Positions 8,006 through 12,820 of a stretch of DNA of 12,820 nucleotides are shown here, piece by piece. Below the pieces are notes generated by a model that saw only the letters and a list, made by a program, of their open reading frames with translations, did no database searches and was not told the DNA's origin. The stretch spans positions 1 to 12,820 of the forward strand of contig CAJKZK010000047.1 of NCBI GenBank assembly GCA_905204225.1, given 5' to 3'. The first letter of the stretch is position 1; every line of letters starts with the position of its first letter. The stretch is from an uncultured Bacillota bacterium (GTDB lineage: Bacteria; Bacillota_I; Bacilli_A; RFN20; CAG-449). Made by a program: the position numbers and the translations under genes.

Positions 8006-8644
8006 TTATAAATTAATTAAAGATTTAATATCTTTAAGTTTCAATTTTGAATCTGACGTAACAAATTCAGCATCTATACTCTCTTTTGGAATGTATATTA
8101 TTTTTAATAAATTATTATTGTTTTTTACCAGCTTTTCATCACTTGTAAATAAGATTTTTTTATATGGTAAACTTATAAAAGCATTTAAAACATCAGGCTG
8201 ATTATCATAATATGACATTTTAACAATAATATTATCTTTAAAAATTCTATGTTTTCTTCTTTCCCATTTGTTGATTGCATCGTTTACATCTCTATAGTGT
8301 CTAAATTGGATTTTTATATCTCCTAACATACAATCATAATACACCCATTCATCATTAACCTTTTTTTGGTTATTAATAATTGGTTTAGGTGTTAAAGAAA
8401 TATAATAATCTAAATTCAACAAGAATTTTATATAATCACTTTCTTCTATAGCTAATCCAATTGTAGGAGAAAGATATTGTAATGCAAATTTATCATACAA
8501 TCTTCCACCCCAACAATTATCAGAAAAAATTGTAAATTGTTTTTTTAATCCAATTCTTCTAAAGGGAGCAACAACTTTCCTTAATTTTCTCATGATACGA
8601 GGGTCTATTTTTAATAACGTGCGAAGTTTTGATTTTAGTGACAT
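8006..8644 (-). CDS. DUF1919-family protein of exopolysaccharide loci
   Basis: A 212-residue protein resembling the DUF1919 family, which is common in exopolysaccharide gene clusters. Recognisable family-like segments are FSDNCWGGRLYDKF (residues 40-53), YLSPTIGLAIEESDYIKF (57-74) and HYRDVNDAINKWERR (116-130). The N-terminus is strongly basic, with KLRTLLKIDPRIMRKLRKVV at 6-25, which could favour a membrane surface, but there is no signal peptide or membrane helix. The reaction is not established as far as I know; a transferase acting on the glycan is often assumed from context. The ATG at 8644 starts two bases after the stop of the GT4 gene, with GGAG 11 bases upstream. A 32-base gap to the radical SAM gene is the longest inside the operon. 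Confidence 0.75.
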   Translation of the reverse strand: MSLKSKLRTLLKIDPRIMRKLRKVVAPFRRIGLKKQFTIFSDNCWGGRLYDKFALQYLSPTIGLAIEESDYIKFLLNLDYYISLTPKPIINNQKKVNDEWVYYDCMLGDIKIQFRHYRDVNDAINKWERRKHRIFKDNIIVKMSYYDNQPDVLNAFISLPYKKILFTSDEKLVKNNNNLLKIIYIPKESIDAEFVTSDSKLKLKDIKSLINL

Positions 8645-8646
8645 GT

Positions 8647-9849
8647 CTATTTTAACTCCATTATTTTATCAACATATTCATCTGAATTAAACCATTCTTT
8701 TGCTTTTTTACAAGAATCATTACATAAAGATGTATATTTTTCTTCATTCAAATTAATAATCAATTTTATATATTCTTTTAATTCTTCTTTATTTTTAAAT
8801 ATATAACCATTTTTATCATTATCAACTAATTCTGGTAATCCACCTAAAGATGAAACAATTAATGGTTTTCCTAATGCCATAGCTTCCATTGCTGAATATG
8901 GCCCATTTTCATACCATTCAGAAGGTAAAACTACACATCTAGAATTTCTAATATAATTTTTTAATTCTTCTCCTTGTTTAAATCCTTTAAATTCAACATT
9001 ATTTATTTTGTTTACATCAACATATTCTTTTAATTCTATTTCTAAAGGGCCAGTACCAAGAATAACTAATTTATAATCTATATCTTTTATTGCATCAATT
9101 AAAGTTTTAACACCTTTTTCTTTTGATAATCTTCCAAAATATAAAATATATTTATCATCATGATTATTTACTTCATATTTTGTATCATATGGTAAAGGAT
9201 TCTTTAAATAAATAATAGGTGAAGTAGTAAATCTTCCTTGTTCAAGTTTTTCTTTATAAAAATTTGATGGGCAAATAAATAAATCAACTTTATTGTACCA
9301 TTTATGTTTTTTAATTTGTTTTGCTTCATAGGTTGATAACAAACTCATTAGTGTTGAACCATGAATACATTTATTTTTCTTACAATTGTTAAAATCTCCA
9401 TGTAGACATTTTTCACATATATTGCCATTTCCATCAAGCATTGTATAACTTGGACAAACAGTTATTAAATCATGCATTGTCCAAAATATTTTAATTTTAG
9501 GATTATAATCTTTAATTGCATTAATTATAGAACAAGTAATTTGTTTATGAACTAAATTTAATATAACTAAATCGGGATTTTCATCTTTTAATAATTGTGT
9601 CATTTTTTTGTATGCTTCTTTAGAATATACCATATGAAAAATCATATTGATTTTATTTTTTATTCCACCATTAATAGATGAATTTGAAACGAAATATTTT
9701 TCTTGTTTACAAGGTATATTTTTTTTATCATTCATAGCAAAAAATATGACTTCATGTCCATTTCTTTTAAAAGCATCCGCTAGAGTGAAATAATATCTTT
9801 CTGATCCACCCTTCATATAATGAAATTTATTAACTAATAATATTTTCAT
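8647..9849 (-). CDS. GT4-family glycosyltransferase with cysteine-rich insert
   Basis: A 400-residue GT-B fold retaining glycosyltransferase, probably adding a sugar to the lipid-linked unit. The N-terminal domain has KFHYMKGGSERYYF (8-21), the acceptor-side glycine-rich loop, and MHD (125-127). The C-terminal donor domain has YFGRLSKEKG (237-246) and the GT4 E-x7-E motif E314-E322 in ENGPYSAMEAMALG. Between residues 132 and 161 there are five cysteines (C132, C145, C148, C156, C161), an arrangement seen in a subgroup of GT4 enzymes and suggestive of a structural metal site. The start ATG overlaps the stop of the previous GT4 as ATGA (9849-9846), with GAGGG just upstream. The DUF1919 gene follows after two bases. 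The donor sugar is unknown. Confidence 0.93.
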   Translation of the reverse strand: MKILLVNKFHYMKGGSERYYFTLADAFKRNGHEVIFFAMNDKKNIPCKQEKYFVSNSSINGGIKNKINMIFHMVYSKEAYKKMTQLLKDENPDLVILNLVHKQITCSIINAIKDYNPKIKIFWTMHDLITVCPSYTMLDGNGNICEKCLHGDFNNCKKNKCIHGSTLMSLLSTYEAKQIKKHKWYNKVDLFICPSNFYKEKLEQGRFTTSPIIYLKNPLPYDTKYEVNNHDDKYILYFGRLSKEKGVKTLIDAIKDIDYKLVILGTGPLEIELKEYVDVNKINNVEFKGFKQGEELKNYIRNSRCVVLPSEWYENGPYSAMEAMALGKPLIVSSLGGLPELVDNDKNGYIFKNKEELKEYIKLIINLNEEKYTSLCNDSCKKAKEWFNSDEYVDKIMELK

Positions 9850-10952
9850 AATTCCCTCTTATAAACTTCTAGAGTTTCATTTGTAACTTCATCCCAATTG
9901 AATGGAAGTTTGATATTTTCATGAGTTTGAATATTTAATTTAAGAATCTTTTTTATTTGATGTCTTAATCTATCAATATTGCCAGCAGGAAATGTATAAT
10001 CTTCTTCATTAATAATTTCTGTATTTTCAGGAATATCTGATACTAGGCAAACATTACCATAACTCATTGCTTCAAGTAAGCTCATAGGCATTCCTTCTAT
10101 GTCACTTGGCAATACATATAAATATGCATTTGAGTATAGCTCTTCTAATAGTTGTCCTTCTGCAAATCCAGTCAATATTATTGAATCATCATTTTTACAC
10201 ATATCAACAATTTTGTTATAATATTCATCTGAATGAGAACTGCCACCTGCAATAACTAACTTTTTATCTGTTTGGTATTCTTTTTTTACTCTTTTCCATG
10301 CCTCAATTAAATAATGTAATCCTTTTTCAGGAACAATTCTTGCTAAAAATAAGACATAAGAATTTTTAGTTAAATTCCAATTATTTTTAATAATTTCAGG
10401 GTCATGAAAAATAGGTTTTTCAACACCATTTGGTATATAATTTGTTGCTCTATGATATTTCTTATCAAAATAATATTTTAAATTTTTAGATAAAACAATT
10501 ATTTCATCAGCGTATTTAACCGCTCTAGACTCACCTTTTAATAATACTTTAGTAGCAAACCCACCCCATTTTCCTCTTTGCCAATCTAATCCATGAATAG
10601 TAACAACTAATTTAAAATTTTTATGTTTTTTTCCAAACATCCATAAAAAATAACATGGACCTTCTGCATGAACATGAACAATATCAACTTGTTTTTTTCT
10701 AATCATTCTTTTAATTCTTAAAGTAGCAAAAAAAGAATAAACAATCGCATCTAATGATTTTTTATTAATTGTAAAAACTTCTTCAATCTTACAACCTTTA
10801 TATTCTTTTAATTTATTACCTTTTCGTTTTCTATTTAAAATAGTGACATTATTACCAAGTAATGACATTCTTCTAGATAATTCTTCTACAACTACTTCTA
10901 TTCCACCATCTCTAGAAGGAATTGTTTTATGTCCCATCATGACAATATTCAT
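9846..10952 (-). CDS. GT4-family glycosyltransferase, probable second-step enzyme
   Basis: A 368-residue GT-B glycosyltransferase. The N-terminus GHKTIPSRDGGIEVVVEEL (7-25) is characteristic of GT4 enzymes that often directly follow the priming transferase in capsule loci, including WchF-like rhamnosyltransferases. HVHAEGP (93-99) and TIHGLDWQRGKWG (118-130) belong to the acceptor domain. FLARIVPEKG (202-211) gives R205 and K210 for phosphate contact. IEGMPMSLLEAMSYG (285-299) holds the E-x7-E pair E286 and E294. The start ATG shares one base with the stop of the priming transferase (TAATG at 10952), with GGAG eight bases upstream, so expression is coupled. From that position I infer it adds the second sugar to the undecaprenyl-diphosphate-linked first sugar. 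The exact sugar is not determinable. Confidence 0.93.
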   Translation of the reverse strand: MNIVMMGHKTIPSRDGGIEVVVEELSRRMSLLGNNVTILNRKRKGNKLKEYKGCKIEEVFTINKKSLDAIVYSFFATLRIKRMIRKKQVDIVHVHAEGPCYFLWMFGKKHKNFKLVVTIHGLDWQRGKWGGFATKVLLKGESRAVKYADEIIVLSKNLKYYFDKKYHRATNYIPNGVEKPIFHDPEIIKNNWNLTKNSYVLFLARIVPEKGLHYLIEAWKRVKKEYQTDKKLVIAGGSSHSDEYYNKIVDMCKNDDSIILTGFAEGQLLEELYSNAYLYVLPSDIEGMPMSLLEAMSYGNVCLVSDIPENTEIINEEDYTFPAGNIDRLRHQIKKILKLNIQTHENIKLPFNWDEVTNETLEVYKREL

Positions 10953-11677
10953 TACTCTGCTCCATCATTTTTAAAAACTACACCAATAGTCATAAATATT
11001 AAACCAATATCATAAAAGAAAGATCTCTTTTGAGTAATATATTTAATATCCATATCTATCATTGTTTCAAATGTAGTTTTACTTCTTCCATGTACTTGCC
11101 AATAACCTGTTAATCCTTGAGGTACTAATAATCTTTGTTTTTCATAATCATTATATAGTTCATATTCTCTTACTGTTCCAGGTCTAGGTCCTACAATAGA
11201 CATATCACCTTTTAATATATTAAATAATTGAGGTAATTCATCTATTGATGTTTTTCTTATAAATTTACCAAATTTAGTGATACGTGGATCATTTTTCATT
11301 TTAAAAGTAACTCCACCTTCTACTTCATTTTCATCAAGTAAACCTTGAAGTTTATCTTCAGCATTATCTATCATTGATCTAAATTTATAAAAATTAAATA
11401 CTTTCCCATTTTTGCCTACTCTTTTTGATACATATATCATTGGTCCTTTAGATGTACATTTAACAATTATTCCTACTATTAACATTGGAATAGCTAAAAC
11501 AATTATTGCTAGTAATGAACAAACAATATCAAAAACTCTTTTAAAAAAGGCATATATTTTTCCACCTTTAATAGTGATTTTTTCTCTTTCAGCAAGTTTA
11601 ACTGATGAATCTTGTTGATTGTTTTCACTATAAGTTGGATTATAATCTAATGTTTCTAATGCATCGTTACTTTCCAT
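10952..11677 (-). CDS. Priming sugar transferase (undecaprenyl-phosphate phosphoglycosyl transferase)
   Basis: This enzyme transfers a sugar-1-phosphate from a nucleotide sugar to undecaprenyl phosphate, the first committed step of polymer assembly at the inner membrane face. It has 241 residues. A polar 40-residue N-terminus precedes KRVFDIVCSLLAI (46-58) and a single hydrophobic segment (about 48-73), typical of monotopic small PGTs. Then come YKFRSM (97-102), NDPRITKFGKFIRKTSIDELPQ (129-150) with the catalytic Asp-Glu dyad D146-E147, and GDMSIVGPRPG (157-167). The large N-terminal domain of WbaP/WcaJ enzymes is absent. I start at the ATG at 11677. A GTG at 11689 would add four residues but has no ribosome site. 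The G run at 11687-11681 fits as the ribosome site of the ATG, though its three-base spacing is short. It is the first gene after the promoter. Confidence 0.95.
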   Translation of the reverse strand: MESNDALETLDYNPTYSENNQQDSSVKLAEREKITIKGGKIYAFFKRVFDIVCSLLAIIVLAIPMLIVGIIVKCTSKGPMIYVSKRVGKNGKVFNFYKFRSMIDNAEDKLQGLLDENEVEGGVTFKMKNDPRITKFGKFIRKTSIDELPQLFNILKGDMSIVGPRPGTVREYELYNDYEKQRLLVPQGLTGYWQVHGRSKTTFETMIDMDIKYITQKRSFFYDIGLIFMTIGVVFKNDGAE

Positions 11678-11680
11678 TTT

Positions 11681-11687
11681 CCCCCCC
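11681..11687 (-). repeat. Homopolymer run of seven G at the operon's translation start
   Basis: Seven consecutive G on the coding strand lie three bases before the ATG at 11677 and directly after a GTG. In so AT-rich a sequence such a run is conspicuous. It probably serves as the Shine-Dalgarno sequence by pairing with CCUCC (one G-U pair). Gain or loss of a G would change spacing for the ATG, or the frame if the GTG at 11689 is used. Confidence 0.7.
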
Positions 11688-11724
11688 ACGATAAAATGCC
11701 TATTATTTTTTTAGGACTGTAATC

Positions 11725-11753
11725 TTTATAACATATAATTAGATTATTTTCAA
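11725..11753 (-). promoter_or_regulatory. Sigma-A-type promoter of the polysaccharide operon
   Basis: On the minus strand a -35 box TTGAAA (11753-11748) and a -10 box TATAAA (11730-11725) are separated by exactly 17 bases. TG one base before the -10 box makes an extended -10. Transcription would begin near 11718, giving a leader of about 40 bases before the ATG at 11677. No clear operator is visible. In such AT-rich sequence promoter-like strings arise by chance, but the spacing, extended -10 and position directly upstream of the operon support this one. Confidence 0.65.
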
Positions 11754-11814
11754 ATTAATATATTTAATTATGAAAAAAAGACTATTTTATTTTAATTATT
11801 AATGTGCAATTTTT

Positions 11815-12062
11815 TTACACTATATTTATATCAATTAAATCATTAAGTAATGCAATCAATTCTGAATAATCATTACAAGAAGGTATATAATCCATATTAA
11901 TTTTTTTCTTGAACTAAAAAATATAAACAATTATGTTTTTTTGGAAATTCAGTAAGTAATGTAGTTTTCCCAAACTCTTCTTCCATAAAGAACTAAAAAT
12001 TCAAATTTACTAGAACAATAAATTTTTTCTAATTGTTGTAATTATTTTTTTCTTTCAAACAT
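11815..12062 (-). pseudogene. Decayed 5' end of a P-loop ATPase gene
   Basis: A remnant of a gene like the AAA-type ATPases that begin with a Glu/Lys-rich helix and a GRRRVGKT P-loop (archaeal-type/DUF234-associated ATPases). Read from the ATG at 12062 the frame gives MFERKK, a TAA stop, then LQQLEKIYCSSKFEFLVLYG and RRV. The frame shifts by one base near 11975 and continues as GKTTLLTEFPKKHNCLYFLV and QEKK. A second shift near 11890 leads to a short tail, SELIALLNDLIDINIV, ending at 11815. The Walker A motif is thus split over two frames. Only about 80 codons remain of a family usually above 400 residues, so the 3' part is deleted. The remnant lies on the same strand as its neighbours, just upstream of the operon promoter. 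A GAGAA string precedes the ATG. The family match is from memory of the motif, the decay from direct reading. Confidence 0.75.
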
Positions 12063-12160
12063 AGCATTTTCTCTTTTAGTTAATTACGATTATTATAATC
12101 TAAATATACTAAATCACATTTGTAATTTTATAAAGATTTCAATATAAGTAAGATTTAGTA

Positions 12161-12197
12161 ATTAATAAAAAATGAAACAATATCATTTATTGTTTCA
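12161..12197 (-). terminator. Rho-independent terminator after the sigma-like gene
   Basis: A perfect 9-base inverted repeat (ATTGTTTCA at 12189-12197 and TGAAACAAT at 12173-12181) encloses a 7-base loop. On the minus strand the hairpin is followed directly by TTTTTTATTAAT (12172-12161). It lies 39 bases after the stop of the sigma-like gene and would separate that gene from the polysaccharide operon. The stem is AT-rich, so it is fairly weak, but the T run marks the direction. Confidence 0.8.
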
Positions 12198-12235
12198 CAA
12201 AAATAATATTTCAATATTAAATATATTCTGAATTA

Positions 12236-12754
12236 TTATTTTTTTAAATAATATAAAGCTTTATTAAGTGAAGTATTATATATTTCTTTTATTTCTTTTT
12301 TTGATTTATTAATAGTTTTACTTATTTCATCAAAATCTACTTTAAATACTAAATATAAAATTAAAACACTATATTCTTCATCATTAAAAATATTTTTAAA
12401 TTCATTATTTAAAAGAACATCATTCATGAATTTAATACCATATTGCTTATAAAGCTCATCATCATTAGTTATTGATTTATTATTTTTAATTATTGTTTCA
12501 ATAGCTTTATCTTTAGCAATCTTTTTAATCCATAAATTAAAATCATCATTATTTTGTTCTAAATAAGTTTTACATAATTGAGGTAAATCAATTAATAATT
12601 CATTTGTTAATTTAATAGAGTCCATTTTATTATTTAAGAACATATTCACATAATTAACAATATTATCATTAATACCATGGCTTAAACATAAATAAGCTTC
12701 TTCATCACCATTACTAACTTTTTCAATTAAATTTTTTGCAATATCTTTTTCCAT
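12236..12754 (-). CDS. Divergent sigma-70/ECF-like protein
   Basis: A 172-residue acidic and Lys/Asn-rich protein that resembles a small ECF-type sigma factor. The N-terminal part (EKVSNGDEEAYLCL, residues 11-24) recalls the region 2 opening. DDFNLWIKKIAKDKAIETII (70-89) resembles region 2.3-2.4, where sigma factors usually show a Trp, an Ile-Ala pair and basic residues. Residues 121-171 (NIFNDEEYSVLILYLVFKVD, then FDEISKTINKSKKEIKEIYN) match the region 4 helix-turn-helix layout. The conserved acidic core-binding stretch of region 2 is weak, so it may be a degenerate or specialised family member. The ATG at 12754 has AAGGA about 12 bases upstream and AAGG at two bases. TATGAT at 12799-12794 could be its -10 box; the -35 would fall at the window edge. 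No anti-sigma gene is adjacent on the downstream side. Confidence 0.6.
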   Translation of the reverse strand: MEKDIAKNLIEKVSNGDEEAYLCLSHGINDNIVNYVNMFLNNKMDSIKLTNELLIDLPQLCKTYLEQNNDDFNLWIKKIAKDKAIETIIKNNKSITNDDELYKQYGIKFMNDVLLNNEFKNIFNDEEYSVLILYLVFKVDFDEISKTINKSKKEIKEIYNTSLNKALYYLKK

Positions 12755-12820
12755 AACCTTAATATCTTCCTTAAAAATTATTAATCATAGATTATCATAC
12801 TCTTTTATAAATTAAAAATA

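Larger units (their letters stand above)
11690..12235. other. Long non-coding gap between sigma-like gene and polysaccharide operon
   Basis: These 546 bases hold no intact gene. In the direction of transcription they contain the terminator hairpin (12197-12161), about 100 AT-rich bases in which I see nothing firm, the ATPase gene remnant (12062-11815), about 60 AT-rich bases without a recognisable site, the operon promoter (11753-11725) and the operon leader. No tRNA, small-RNA fold or insertion-sequence end is evident. Confidence 0.7.

Noticed and set aside
11412..11618. 68-codon open frame on the plus strand
   Set aside because: It is antisense to the membrane segment of the priming transferase; its hydrophobic character mirrors that segment and nothing else supports it.
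11678..11689. GTG at 11689 as start of the priming transferase
   Set aside because: No ribosome site precedes it; the ATG at 11677 with the G run upstream is the better start. It cannot be fully excluded.
11699..11715. Small inverted repeat CCTA/TAGG in the operon leader
   Set aside because: The stem is only four bases around an A-rich loop, too weak for an attenuator or riboswitch.
11815..11895. 26-residue open frame on the minus strand, starting MDYIPS
   Set aside because: It has no ribosome site and continues in register with the decayed ATPase gene, so it is better read as part of that remnant.
12063..12160. Promoter-like TATAAT string upstream of the ATPase remnant
   Set aside because: No -35 box at acceptable spacing could be found, and such strings are frequent by chance in this base composition.

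Overview
The window is strongly AT-rich, roughly a quarter G+C by eye. It looks like a low-GC Gram-positive bacterium (Bacillota in the wide sense: Erysipelotrichales/RF39-like Bacilli, or a related Clostridia or Mollicutes-like lineage). The grounds are AT-rich codons, GGAGG-type ribosome binding sites before almost every gene, and tryptophan encoded by TGG, so there is no sign of the Mycoplasma code. The genus cannot be named from this sequence. Every supported gene lies on the minus strand, so transcription runs from high to low coordinates.

Layout in the direction of transcription. (1) 12754-12236: a small divergent sigma-70/ECF-like protein, followed by a clear rho-independent terminator (12197-12161). 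(2) 12160-11690: a long gap holding the decayed 5' end of a P-loop ATPase gene (12062-11815) and then a good sigma-A-type promoter (11753-11725). (3) 11677 to the left edge: one tightly packed polysaccharide operon of 13 genes, the last cut by the window edge. Gaps are at most 32 bases, and several junctions overlap by 1, 4 or 23 bases.

The operon encodes assembly of a surface heteropolysaccharide by a probable Wzy-type route. A monotopic phosphoglycosyl transferase primes undecaprenyl phosphate. Two GT4 and three GT2 glycosyltransferases extend the unit, and a polytopic Wzy-like polymerase would join units. RmlA, RmlC, RmlD and the start of RmlB make dTDP-L-rhamnose, so the polymer probably contains rhamnose. 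Two less usual members sit between the GT4 and GT2 genes: a DUF1919-type protein and a radical SAM/SPASM protein with no visible peptide substrate. No flippase (Wzx), chain-length regulator (Wzz/CpsC) or tyrosine kinase/phosphatase is present; they may lie past the left edge or elsewhere.

Points deserving a second look are the radical SAM enzyme next to the DUF1919 gene, a run of seven G just before the first gene's start codon, an almost identical 18-base segment at the starts of two adjacent genes (wzy and a GT2), and the decaying ATPase gene beside the operon promoter.
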